From NCBI GenBank assembly GCA_029379385.1, contig CM055618.1:12162134-12226133 (forward strand): DNA of 64,000 nt. Reading direction: 5' to 3'. A program made the translations under genes and the position numbers. The DNA comes from Quillaja saponaria. Lineage: Eukaryota > Streptophyta > Magnoliopsida > Fabales > Quillajaceae. The notes under the pieces were generated by a model. The model made no database searches and was not told the DNA's origin. It worked only from the letters and a program-made list of their open reading frames with translations. How positions within the stretch are numbered: position 1 is the first letter of the stretch; the number at the start of each line of letters is the position of its first letter. Shown in pieces: positions 23,982-36,092 of this stretch.

Positions 23982-26900
23982 GAAAAATCGGCTGATAGTG
24001 AGGTTAAAAAATTGTTAACCATGGTTAAAAAAAAATGAAATTGGAAAAGCCAGTGACAGCTTGTCATGGAGGCGAATCAATTTTGGAATCGTTGCGGTCA
24101 TTTTCATTTCTTGCCTACGGTTCGGCTCAGGACCAGGTTGGGGCCCACCTCAAACGCAACGTTTTAAGTTTTAAAATTTAAAATTTGTTCCGGTTCGGAT
24201 TCTATTCGGGGAGACCACTGTTAAGACACGTGTGACTGAGGAATAAAATGGGTCCCACATTGTGTTAACAGTGAAATAAAGCTTTACAAAATAAGAAAAT
24301 CTTAACCGTCTGATTTTTATCTGAACTTTTTAAGTTGGGGCCTTCCATGTATTGAAACGTGACGTGAGTTGGGTACCTATCAATGAATTTGATTCTCTAT
24401 AGCTACATATTTATAATGTAAATAAATAAAGTGAAATCTTCTTAGTACTTCATACATCAATGGTTTTGACAGATATTTTTGTTTTTGTTTCACTAAAATA
24501 ATTAGTTTAAATTATACTTTTTAATTATTGTAATTTGACTTCGAATTTATTTTAATTTTTTATTTATTATAAATAATTTCATGTGGCAAAAAATAAATAA
24601 AAAATTAACATGTAACAATTTAAAAAAATTAAAATTTTTGTTAACAAATATATAAATATTAGCTTGAAATGTTTAACCTAGAATTCATCATCTTCCACAG
24701 TTGTGGGTTAGAACCCCAAATTTTGGTGGATTTTAGGTTCGAATGTTCAATCTAGATGCCAAGATTGCAACCCCAATGCAAAACTGCTTTCAAACTTGGC
24801 CGGGAAAAAACCCCAGTTGAGGTGGGGGTGGTGGAGGTAAAATGGAGGTGGTGGGTGGTTATAGAGGACGAAGGGGCAGACAAAGGTAGTGGGTGGTGTT
24901 TGTCGAGTCTACTTAGTTGGTTCTTTTGGTGATTGATAATTTTAAATAACTAATATAATTTAGTTGGTTGAACAAATATTTAAAGTTGAATTGATTCGAT
25001 TATCGTGTTAATTCTTACATTTTTAAAAGAAATTAAAAAATTTTAAACATATTTTCACCTTCTCACATCTTTACCTTTCAATAATTTAAAAGCTAGTAAG
25101 CTAATCTTTACAAGATGCCCTTATGATCATTAAATTGATAAATTATAATAATAACTGCCTAAAAATATTACCTTGTAAGCTATTGGTTTAATTCCACCTA
25201 CCTTTACTAGAGATTTAAATTCATTAGACCTAGTGTCCCACATTTTTTGGGTCTACAAGTTCATTATTAAGTAACATAGTTCTTGTTGTTGCAAGAAGAT
25301 TAACTTAACTAATGACTAACCCACATGTATAGTTTATCCATTCTAAAACATGGAAATTTGGATGATTGTAAATTCTTACATAGAATATTTGAAGTTTAAA
25401 GATAGTTTTCCACATTTTATGGAGACACACATCGTGAGACTGTTGTTATCCTATCCATCTATCTGGGGATACCCTGCCTGGCTGGCTAACACTGGCACGC
25501 CTGCTACTGCGGCGGCCTGATACGATCAGCACTCATGAGTAGCTCAGCTGCAGCACTGAGCATCCATAAATACACAGCATCAGTGGTAGTTCCTGTAGTA
25601 ATAACTTTTGTAAGCAATAGTTATTTTTTCTAAAAATAAATTTAAATCTAGCTCTTTTGTAAAATTATTAGTTCGGTAAATCACTTTTTTAGTCACGACA
25701 TTAAAAATTAACATCAAATAAGACCTACAAATTAACACCCACAAAGCGTCACGCTGCAAGCGGCATGAACTCAAAAATTTTGATATCGAAGATGAACAAG
25801 ATTTCATAACCTCAACAATTTAGGTTTCATATTTTTTAACAATATATATAAAATAAAGATAAGTTTTATTTTTCATTCAACATTCTAAATAAGGTCTATA
25901 ATAAGTTTATATTTTCTATGAATTCTTCTAAATCTGAAACATTTAATTGAAGTATTTTATACCAACTCTAACCCTTTTATGTTTAAAAAGTTAAAATATT
26001 GAATAAGTGAACTAATTTTTTAAAAAATCACATGACATCAATTTTTTTTTTAAAAAATAAACAATAAACTCATGATTTAATCATCAATGGAAATATAAAT
26101 TCTTTTTTTAAATTAATAAATTTTCATTAATTTCTTTCATATTTTTCTTTAAAAAATTACTATTATTTCTTTCAAATTCATGTATTGATATTATTTATCT
26201 TTCATGATGATTCCTAAAAAAAAATCTAAGTTTAAAAGATAAAATTAATGTTCTTTTATTCTTTTATTATGATAATATAATGAATTTATTAGTTTTCTAA
26301 TTTTATGTTATGTGATTTTTTGAAAATTAATTCACTTCTTCAATATTTTAAACTTTTTAAACATAAAAAAATTAAAGTTGGTATAAAATACTTCAATTTA
26401 AAGTTGAAGGTTAAACATTTTATTTTGAACTTAAAACTAAAAATAAAAATAAGTGTAAAAGTGATATAAAAAGTTTAATATAAAATTTAAGATTTATTTG
26501 AAAAGAAATTTAAAAATAAAAGTTATTAGGAATGTGAATTTATTATAAACTTAACTAGAATGTGAATAAAAAATTGAGACTTATCCTCACTTCTTCTATA
26601 ACTATAAAAAGATATTATCTTCAAAATATTTCTTAATAATTGCCTGCACCGTGAAATGTAAAACATTGAGACTCAAGTTTGTTTGTTAGGTGGTTCCAAA
26701 CCTCTGATTGCAGAGATGGAGCTTTAATTACAAATTGGATACGTCTGGTTCCATAGTTTATAAATTGAATCAATCATAATATAATTTAATATTAATTAAA
26801 TCGACAATCTCTATAAATTAATACTGACTAACTTACGAAAATTCAATTATATTCTCAAATAAAAATAAAGTAACTTGTCCTTAGTATTTCCTTATTATTA

Positions 26901-28759
26901 TTACATAACCCTTATAATTATTATCTATATACTTAAGGTAACTCATATAAATAAATAAATATCACATCTAAATCCAATAAAATTATATAATTAATCAAAA
27001 TCTTAAAACATAAATTTTGAAATTTCACTCAACGAGCAAAATTTAAAAACATAAATCCTTGAAGGCATTTGTCCAAGAAGAAAAATAGGATAATAAATTA
27101 CAATTTTGGATATTTTTAATTTTTTTACGGATATTATTATAAGGCTAATTATTCAAGATTCTGTTTAATTTTTTTTAAGAGTACTGAATTACTATTTGCC
27201 ACATCATACCGTCGAATTGGTACAGTTGGTAAGTCCAATATGAGGAACAGTCGAGTACGGCTCCGTTCGTGTCACGGTTCAGAAAAGCGATACGTCCCCG
27301 CAATAATTTAGTCCTGCTTCTGCTTCTACAGTCTAATGCACTCACTTTTTTACAGCTGTCCTTATTTCTCTTATCTCTCCCCTTTGCGCTGTACTCGCAT
27401 TGGAATGCAACGTTTCACGCGCCACAACGTGGGACCCAAAGTTAACGGACGCTAGCCTGTATTGGGTTTAGGGCTTAGCCCATTGGGTTTTGGAATTGAG
27501 AATATGAACCTATCTGATTGGGCTTTTATCCAAGCTAGACATTCCTGTACAACACAAAGGTAGGAAACAACAATTCAGTATAAACAAAATTCGGTACATA
27601 GTCATGGCTAATAAAATTAGCATATTACTCATAATATGTGTTTCAAGTAATAAAATATATTTAAATTTAATGATTGAAAATTTTTTATAATGTCAAGGAT
27701 TCGAATCTAGAACAAAATTACATTTACACCTAAAAAGGGTGTGGGTCACTCCCAAAAACTAGTGACAAATTTTTGTTTTTAGAATATTCCTTAATAATTG
27801 CATGAAATTATACATGTCGGATAAATCAATAGTTTCATCATTAAGTAAATGAATTATCAATAAAGCATCTAACCCGACTTTTACCATCTGAATATTGAAA
27901 TAAATAACAAGAGTAAGACCCTCTTTCAAATCTCATAATTAAGTTAAAAGTGAAAATGTATAAACCGACATTGAGGTTGATTGGAAATGTTGGTAGGAGA
28001 TTATGGAAGATAATGATTATTTTTTTATTTTTTTGAAAAGAAAGTTAGGCTGAATCAGGGAAAGGAAACTCAAATTGAGAAACCCCAAGGAAAGTAAATA
28101 ATTTATGCCACCAAAAAATGATTCGGAGAAGGTGATGAAACAGTAATAACTAAAATAAAATGGTAGGTCAAATCAATATGTAATTGAATTCTGACAATTA
28201 TTTTGTCCAAATTTATACATAGTATTTATTTTTAGTGCTTTTGTCAATTCTCAAATTGTGTTGGAAATTTAAATGAGTTTTCCTAAATTTCATTACTTTG
28301 TGTAATAGAAATTTAAATGAGTTCCCCTAAACTTATGTACATCATGGATTACATTAATAATATAAATCAACTTTAAAAAATGAAAATTATACACTAAGAT
28401 ATAAAATATTGTAGCTGTTATATTCTATCATATTACTACTATGAATATAATAATCAATTATCACGAGTGACTATTATTATAGGTGCAAACGGCAGTTGCC
28501 ACCACTAGAAGACACCACTATTTATCGGTTCATTCTCCGTTGACAACCACCCTCTATAAGTGTCGTCACCAAAAAATCTCATATATTTGGGGTGGGGGTG
28601 GCCGTGAAGAGTCATCTTTCTCATTAGTGTGTTTTCCGGTGCAGCCAGCAACATAAGAGTTTTTTTGTTTGGCCTAAAACAAAAAAACTTTGCATTGTTA
28701 ATGTAATTTTATTTCCTTAAAAATGGTGCTAATTTAAAGAAAAATAAAAATAAAATGTT

Positions 28760-28870
28760 TCGGTATATTTGGGCTTGACTTGGATATTGGAAGGCCCGAC
28801 CCAGTCACCTAGCGTTTGGGCTTTCAAGCAATTTTCAAGTAATAGCTGATAAGCATATGGGCTAAGAATT
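28760..28870 (+). promoter_or_regulatory. Cluster of site-II-like TGGGCY elements upstream of COQ4
   Basis: Within about 110 bp lie ATTTGGGCTTG, AAGGCCCGACCC, GTTTGGGCTTTC and ATATGGGCTAAG. Such TGGGCY elements are known TCP-bound motifs enriched in promoters of nuclear genes for mitochondrial and ribosomal proteins. The position 100-200 bp upstream of the proposed COQ4 start fits; regulation itself is inferred. Confidence 0.5.
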
Positions 28871-28965
28871 TTACAAATATTTGTTTGGCTGCCGAGAATT
28901 GGAGAAGAAAATGTGTAAATTCTAATTCTACATTCTCCGAGTTTAGTCCGTTCTTATTTGGTGGG

Positions 28966-31602
28966 ATGGTAAAATTTCTGAAACTTTTTGGCTACCAATT
29001 AAATAATTATTTATTTATTTTCAATCTTCATGTTTTCGTGGTTCTGTATTAAGATCTTGTAAATTCTGTTCATATTAGAATAGCTTGCTATTGGGATACA
29101 ATTGCATGTATTTCTTGCACAGAAAGTGCTTGTTAGAATGCCTCAGACAGTTTATGCTTGCTCGGTCCATGAATGTGTTCTTGAACAAAGTTTTATACTG
29201 TGGAATTTTATTTTATTTATTATTATTATTATTTATATATATATTTTTTTTTTACATTTACGGGTTTGGAATGTGGGATATGAAATTCATTTGTTGTGGT
29301 GTTGATTTGGATAGGTTTTGATAGAAGGTGCTCGTATCCGGCTTAACAGGTGGCAGCAGGCAGCAGTTGCTGTTGGTTCAGCAGTTGGTGCATTGCTGGA
29401 CCCACGAAGAGCTGATCTAATTGCAGCTCTTGGAGAGACAACTGGGAAGCCTGCTTTTGAGAGAGTTCTGGAAAGGATGAATTGTAGCCCAGAGGGCAGA
29501 GTATGATTCTTGACCCCATTAACAGTTCTTCTATGTTTAGGATATTTTAGTTATTATTGATTGTCAGTAGCCTTTGATTGACATCCTAGCTGCTAAGTTT
29601 TAGGCCAACATGGTTGTTTGGGGCTGTTGTTGGTATTGTTCAACTGTATACAAAGACACTTTGTAATGGTAATAGGTTTCATGAGAACACATCCTTAAAA
29701 TTTTCCTAATACGAGTGTGAGTAATTTTCAGATGATATTGGCATTGTACCTTGTGGAACATTCTTACATTGCAGGGTTTGTAAATGGAAAACTGTGCTAT
29801 GCCTTTGGTTTTAGGCCAACATGGTTGTTGGGGGCTGTTGTTGGTATTGTTCAACTGTATACAAAGACACTTTGTAATAGTAATAGGTTTCATGAGAACA
29901 CATCCTTAAAATTTTCCTAATGCGAGTGTGAGTAATTTTCAGATGATATTGGCATGGTACCTTGTGGAACATTCTTACATTGCAGGGTTTGTAAATGGAA
30001 AACTGTGCTATGCCTTTGGTTTTAGGCCAACATGGTTGTTGGGGGCTGTTGTTGGTATTGTTCAACTGTATACAAAGACACTTTGTAATAGTAATAGGTT
30101 TCATGAGAACACATCCTTAAAATTTTCCTAATGCGAGTGTGAGTAATTTTCAGATGATATTGGCATGGTACCTTGTGGAACATTCTTACATTGCAGGGTT
30201 TGTAAATGGAAAACTGTGCTATGCCTTTGGTTTTGATTGCTTGTTCCTGTCTCCTAAATAAATGTTTTGCACAAATATATAGGTTTATGATTGGGTTCAA
30301 TCTAGGAGTGGGAGGGACTTGAAATGCTTTCTGATAATAGAAATATATTTATCATGGAAAATCTGGGCTTTTTTTTTTTTTTTGTAGTCTCTCTCTCTCT
30401 CTCTTTCTTTATACTTAAATAGCCAGTGTGAATGCACAGCATCTTATAGACCTTTGAGATATCATTGTGGGAAAACATTATTCATAGTCAGATTTTTTTT
30501 CTTAAATCTTTCTAGTCCATTGAAAAAAATCTAAAACTCTTTTGCAGTGGCATGTTATAGACCTTTGAGATATCCACCACCCTACTTCCCAATCTTTCTA
30601 GTCCATTGAAGAAAATATAAAACTCTAAAAAGTATGGGCATGGAAACTCTTTTGCAGTGGCATGTTATATGTTGGCACTCTGTACACACAAACTGACCCT
30701 GCACCTAAAGATAAATGGTATAATTCTTGTTCTCAAATTTTTTTTTTAAATGTCCATGCCATTATGTTTGTGTAGCCTCATATCTGTCTTGTTTATCTGT
30801 GTATGTGATTCTTAAATTTAAAGCAAATTGATTTCCATATGGAACTTGTATAAAGTTATACGAATAATTTCATGTCTTTATTTATATTTCTTGCTGTACA
30901 ATTTCTGTTTGAACAAAACAAAACCTGATGCAATACAAATGGTTCCAAATATAGAATTTGTGATATTAATTATATGTGTGATTCTCGTGTTGTTGCCAAG
31001 GCTCAACTGGCATTGTGGTCCGGTGTGGATTAAAGAGGGAGAAAATGCTTTTCTACGTCACAGGCTAGACCAATTTGTTTTCTCTTGTTTGATAGGCAGT
31101 ATTATTGGAGCGACCTCGCGTCATATCTTCTAAAGTAGGTCATGCTTGGGACCTACCAGAAAACACGTTTGGTGCTGCCTATGCAAAATTTATGGGATCT
31201 AGAAACTTTTCACCAGATGATCGACCACCAGTGCGGTTCATGGACACGGATGAACTGGCATATGTAGCCATGCGGGCTCGTGAAGTGCACGACTTCTGGC
31301 ATACCCTTTTTGGCCTTCCAACCAACTTGATTGGTGAATCAGCATTAAAGGTAATAGAGTTTCAGCAAATGTACCTTCCTATGTGCATGTTGTCAGTAAT
31401 AGGGGGTACATCAAGATTCAACGAGAGGCAAAGAAAATTGTTCTTCCGGCAGTACTTTCCGTGGGCCATCCGGGCTGGCATGCAGTGCACTGATCTCACG
31501 TGTGTATATTATGAGAGACACTTTGATGAAGATTTGGAAGATGTTCGCAGGAAATGGGGCATTATTCCAGCTCCTGCCGCTACTAAACAAAATGTTGCCT
31601 GA
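28966..31602 (+). CDS. COQ4: COQ4, ubiquinone biosynthesis protein (mitochondrial)
   Basis: Two exons are certain: 29315-29500 (62 codons) and 31096-31602 (168 codons plus stop). They join in phase 0 as [13 protein letters not shown]. The second exon has the COQ4 metal-site motif [17 protein letters not shown] (HDxxH...E) and runs to a typical end, [13 protein letters not shown]4 sits on the matrix side of the inner mitochondrial membrane, holds the CoQ synthesis complex together and is proposed to act in C1 decarboxylation of the ring. No ATG opens exon 29315. The best reading is a start codon split from the rest: ATG at 28966-28968 followed directly by GTAAAA, joined to GTTTTGATAGAAGG, giving about 231 residues; this first exon is a low-confidence guess. 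The long last intron contains a 211-bp triplication. Confidence 0.9.
29600..30232 (+). repeat. Three tandem 211-bp copies in the COQ4 intron
   Basis: Copies at 29600-29810, 29811-30021 and 30022-30232 each start TTTTAGGCCAACATGGTTGT (within a base or two) and end GCTATGCCTTTGG. Copies 2 and 3 are nearly identical; copy 1 differs at a few places, for example an extra T-for-G change in GTTTGGGG. A fourth copy fails after CCTTTGGTTTT. Each copy contains a TTTTCAG site, 48 bases, and a GTAAATGG site. Confidence 0.93.
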
Positions 31603-32440
31603 CCATAAGCAGTTATCTGTTGGTGATTGCAGTTTGTGAGTGTGATTTTCCCCTTATACTAGTGATAATGCACTTGAGTAAACGCAAGGTCCATTCGAAT
31701 AATATTCCAGTGAAAGTGTTTTGGAATTATATTGTAAGCTTCAATGTGTACGGCTAATTATATTGAAAGCTTTCGTATTTACAACATTGTCTGGTTGTTT
31801 GGACATTAATCATGCAATATAATTAATTTTGGCAACTTGAATATTGTTATGTCCTAACTGAATCAGAATGGAATCTGACTGCATTAAGATAATAATCATC
31901 AAATTCCTCAATTTTAACGAGGACAAACTGCTTGACTGGCTTCACCTGCCCCAAAAGTGTAATTACACAAGAACCTAATAATTGAATAAGAATATACCCT
32001 ATTTCCAGGAGGCATTCCTTTCAACTTATGAGAAGTGCATTAGGAAAAAGAAGTTCAACAAAGTCAAATTTTCACTTGTACTCAGTTTCCATGAGCTTTT
32101 TGTTCGTTGACTATAGTTGATTGTGGCAGGGCTTTAGTAGCAGTATAGTTTGTTGACAGAAGGGGATACATCACTTGGCCTAGCTTATGTGATAATGGCT
32201 ATTGCGATTAAGGTGGAGATTCCAAGTGCATTCCTTGTACACCAAGAATAAAAGCAAGGAATGGAAAAAAACCCAAAATACTGATATTAATATCTGATAA
32301 ACTCATAGTACCACTTACAAACACACAATATTGCAGGACACTTCCATTTCATCACACTAAAATTTTACATACAGCACAATCATCATTAAATATGCATATA
32401 ACATCACCCTTTTCACTTTATTTTGATAAGCAGATATCAC
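31603..32440. other. Spacer between convergent COQ4 and membrane-protein genes
   Basis: The two flanking genes end toward each other. The stretch must carry both 3' UTRs. No exon, repeat or RNA gene was recognised. Confidence 0.7.
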
Positions 32441-33169
32441 TCAACATTCTGCTACGCAGATTGCTTTGTTATTCTCCCCCACATTTTGATTCCAAGATTT
32501 TTCCTTTGCTCCTGAGACTGAAGTCACTCCAGGTGCAGGGCCTGCTGGAACTAGCTTTTCCTGTAGCCAAGCCTTCTGCCACACAACCATGACACTGCCC
32601 AAACTAAACCAGGATATGGCTTCAGAAACCTCAGAACTGTAATCCATCCCCGCAAAACCCCAGCTTGACAGTAACACATTCCCATGGAAGAAGAAAACCC
32701 CTACCAATTTCAGCAACAGGAGAAAAATCTCAAGCGAAGACGTTTCTTTTATAGCCAAAGTATTCTTCTCCGAGGTTACTTCAAACTTGGGAGAAGATAA
32801 CCATTTGTGATGATGAAGTAACTTCATGACCAGCCAATAGACCAACCCAACTACAATGTTGCTGCAACCAGTTTTTAGAAAATGAAGATTAAGTTCCAGG
32901 AATGCATCATAGAACCACTCTATGGAATCCCGAGAGAAGGCCCCCCAATACATTAAAGAGGGTATTGCAATGAATGAGGAGATTCCTAGATAACAATGAA
33001 AATCAAGAGAAAATTTTATGTATAAACTAAAGGGTAATCCTAGAGCAAATGACCACGGTCCCTTCAGGAAAGCACCGGATAGGAGGGAAGAGCCTCCATT
33101 GAGGAAAACCAAGATGAAGTAAGAGATAAAATTCCACACAAGCTTGTCAATGGAAGAAGACGCTGCCAT
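32441..33169 (-). CDS. Unrecognised multi-pass membrane protein, single exon
   Basis: An uninterrupted frame of 242 residues starts at the ATG at 33169 (MAASSSIDKLVWNF). Hydrophobic segments lie at about 9-30, 38-72, 103-118, 145-170 and 182-200, so four to six membrane passes are likely. A charged loop (SPKFEVTSEKNTL) lies near 125-140 and a polar tail (VPAGPAPG...NQNVGENNKA) ends the chain. I do not recognise the family and assign no function. The base composition is more balanced than the surrounding spacer, and the frame is long for this AT-rich DNA, which supports a real gene. It is convergent with COQ4. A lineage-specific or fast-evolving gene, or one with an unseen second exon, are alternatives. 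Confidence 0.6.
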   Translation of the reverse strand: MAASSSIDKLVWNFISYFILVFLNGGSSLLSGAFLKGPWSFALGLPFSLYIKFSLDFHCYLGISSFIAIPSLMYWGAFSRDSIEWFYDAFLELNLHFLKTGCSNIVVGLVYWLVMKLLHHHKWLSSPKFEVTSEKNTLAIKETSSLEIFLLLLKLVGVFFFHGNVLLSSWGFAGMDYSSEVSEAISWFSLGSVMVVWQKAWLQEKLVPAGPAPGVTSVSGAKEKSWNQNVGENNKAICVAEC

Positions 33170-34239
33170 GTTGTAGCTTAGAAACAGAGTAGCATAACAG
33201 GATGAAATGTAATTGTGAAATATTTATAGCAATGACAAAGAAGCTTCCTAGAAATTTCCCTCCTAATGCGAAATACTACTAAAATGATCCCAAAACTTTA
33301 AGGTATTGACAACAATTTGGTTTGTGAATGAAAATGCTTCCTAGTATATTAGTTTGATTAATTCTATAAATTTCAAACAGTAATTGATTTCTTTCCAAAA
33401 TGTATACAAGTAAGAAACTTCAAAGAACTTTCTTATATTGTCAAGTAATATAAGAAACACAAGATTTGGAAGTATATTTGAAGCAGTAAGATAAGTTTGA
33501 GGTGCGTCTGTCACTTCTAAGGGCAAAAGGACATCCAAATTTATTCAATGTGTACAAGAACATATGGCAAAGACTGACGTAGATGCTTTATCCTCACTGA
33601 ATGCAGAGGTGAAATTGCCATTGGTTTTCTTGCAAAAACAGGTTCTAACGTGCTGGAAAGTTTTTGTAAAACATTCACGAGATTACATATGCAGTCTCTA
33701 AACTAGATGATTTTGTCAATTTCACGCTCCTACATTCAAAGTCTGTTTAATCTTTTCCCCATCCCAGCACGAAAATTGTTTACATATAGCCATCTTTTTT
33801 TGTAAAAAGGAAAAACATCATTGATTATCTAGTAAAAAGTGTTTAGTTAAATGCTTTGTCCATATTTTGATAGGAAATGGTGATTACTTTGTTGAAGTTG
33901 CATTCAAACCTCAACATGAGAAACAAATATGTACAAATATTTAAAACAATATTTTTTAGAATTCATATTTAAATTCAAGAACGAGAAAGGGGAAGTGGTG
34001 AACCTTGAAACAAACACAACGAACACAAGTTAAATCAAATATGCACTTGAGAAGATAATTATGTTTTAGCAGAACACAACATTTAAGAGATGTTTTGAGC
34101 ATCTAACATACAGTAATCTTGATGAAGAATCCCAACAACCACAACAACCCTATATTACACCAAGGGTTCCACAAAGTCGCACGGTTTTCTATTTAAAATG
34201 GAAACATTTGCCCCATCCAAATGCTGCAAGACCAATATC
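33170..34239. other. Intergenic spacer
   Basis: Holds the promoter side of the membrane-protein gene and the 3' UTR of the SPIRAL1-like gene. Nothing else was recognised. Confidence 0.7.
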
Positions 34240-36092
34240 TCAGTTTCCAGCAGGACCATCACCAAAGAGGTAACCAAGAGAAGATCCGCCACCAGGGGCA
34301 GCATGAACTTTAGTGGATGGTCGGTCCTGGACCAAAGAGGAAAACATGAAAAACAAATCACCACGAAATTTACAGCAAGATAGTAAAGCATGCTACTAAC
34401 AAGTAGTAAAACCTAGAGCTGTCTAAGCATGACTTGAGAGACAGTAAACAAAAGTACAAATGACTGTAATTTTCTTTTATTGATCAATGTAATTTTCAGA
34501 AACCTATTTGGATGTTTGAAACAGATGATTTCCTCCAAACCAATGCAAACCCTGATTAAACCTCACACAAACCTTTTTTTGGGTGGGCCGGGGGGCGGGG
34601 AAGCACAAGAGTTCCAATTTATACAATTTGAAAGAAAAAATTCATGAAACATTGTATGTTATACAGAAACATGATTTTGAATATAAATAAATCTGTTGTA
34701 CTTGTAAAACATACACACTATATATATTAGTTAAAATTAGATCAAGAATCAAGCATGGTAGCAAATATGGGAACAACACACTACATGGCTAAGGGCTCGT
34801 ATATCTTGAGTAACTAAAGAATATATTATTCCAGTTAATATTTCAATTCTTTTGGGAGGTCTAGTAGAATGATAGTCCAGTTACTCTCAGTCACTGTCCC
34901 ACCAGGGTATTCCATGTAGGCATAACTAATTAAATCCGAGTTCTAAAACAAGGACATTACAGGGGATTCTTTCAATTCTTTTGAAGGAATATCCTTGTTT
35001 TAAGAACTCAGATTTAATTAGAGTTATGAAATGGATAAACTAAGCATGATGCACTACAACACAGTAAGAGAAACAAAATAAGAAGGGATGGAGGGGGGAG
35101 CAAGCAACAAGACACAGGATATGCACATTACATGAGGAGAAATTTAATTTTGATAGCCACAACACAAGCGACGAAAGAAACTTAGCTTATCATTCAATTT
35201 CAGTCATATGCCAATCCTATCTGTCATTCAACAAAAACTAACACTTGCCAATGACAGGATTCACCATGAATCATATTATATATCAATACTGGATCCACTG
35301 GAAACCCTTTAAGATCTTATTTGATTATTAAAAAGACTAGATCTAACAGTTAAGAGTTAGAAACTATTATTAAGAGTCAATAGTAACCGAACAGAAACTC
35401 AGAAGCACATTTGATTCTGATTTCATGAAATATATTACTTCCAATCGTCAATCATAAATGTAGAATTCTTGTCAAAATATGAAAATAATAAGTCTAGTAG
35501 TTGCTTATAGGGTTTGAATTAGAATCAAATTAGGATCTTGGTTATCACATTTCCGAGCTTGATTAAGTTATATATTTCCTAAGCCACCAGAATCACGTTC
35601 AAATTAAGATATAGACTAGGTTTCTGCCTAGTTACATTGAATTTGGTCTTTTGATTATCAAAGTATGTATTATTCCCTTAAACCAAAAATATTGCTTTAT
35701 GTAAGGAACAAATTACATTACCAGATTACCTTCGATATTCTTTTGATGTTCTCAACTTTCTTAACCATTTTTAGTTTTCTCCACAATACTTAGCTTAGGA
35801 AAGCAGACAAATGAAAACACAATCAGAACTGTACCGTGAGAAAGTTGCCAGTGTTTTGGCCATCTGCCCGCATGTAGTTGTTTGAAGAAGTACTGTGGAT
35901 ACCGGCAGGAATCTCCTTGTTGATGACTACTGGTGGAGAAGCAGCTGGCTTTGGAGGAGGCACATCATCAACAGCCTGCACTTTGGTAGGAGCAGCTGGG
36001 GTATTATTCGTTGCTGGCTTTGGGGCCTCTCCACTGCCAAAAAGATAGCCCAATGAACTTTGTCCCCCGCCACTGCTAACTCCGCGACCCAT
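34240..36092 (-). CDS. SPR1: SPIRAL1-like microtubule-associated protein
   Basis: Exons 35835-36092 (86 codons) and 34240-34326 (28 codons plus stop) encode 114 residues. The N-terminus is [19 protein letters not shown] and the C-terminus [17 protein letters not shown]: the two ends carry the same repeated GGGxSSLxYLFG motif, as in SPIRAL1. Between them is a Pro/Ala/Val-rich linker, then the conserved EIPAGI, [16 protein letters not shown] and [15 protein letters not shown]1 proteins sit on cortical microtubules, prefer plus ends and keep plant cells elongating straight. A 5' UTR exon is likely at about 37185-37270, with AAG/GTACAG at its donor, joined near 36130. By position between COQ4 and CDC48B it matches Arabidopsis SPR1 (At2g03680, from memory); SP1L2 is the alternative name. 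Confidence 0.93.
34921..35038. repeat. Imperfect inverted repeat in SPIRAL1-like intron
   Basis: Arms CATAACTAATTAAATCCGAG... (34921-34957) and its near reverse complement (34989-35038) pair over about 37 bp with a spacer near 30 bp. It would form a hairpin in the pre-mRNA. It may be a foldback transposon fragment. Confidence 0.65.

Larger units (their letters stand above)
23854..28965. other. Intergenic region between divergent CYP78A and COQ4 genes
   Basis: Both genes are read away from this 5.1-kb region, so it holds both promoters. Near CYP78A there is a G-box core in GACACGTGTGAC (about 24225-24236) and an ACGTGACGTG run near 24357. 24830-24900 is G-rich. 25480-25570 is a local GC-rich island with no open frame. 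The middle (25600-27150) is AT-rich. 27200-27500 is again GC-richer. 28740-28870 contains TGGGCY words ahead of COQ4. I saw no gene, RNA gene or intact transposon. Confidence 0.65.

Noticed and set aside
24730..24760. GGTTCGAAT resembling a tRNA B-box
   Set aside because: No A-box at the right distance and no cloverleaf could be drawn; the same was true of GGATTCGAATC near 27705.
29600..30300. Repeated frames of 67-97 codons on both strands in the COQ4 intron
   Set aside because: They arise because the same 211-bp unit is repeated; no family is recognised and they overlap each other on opposite strands.
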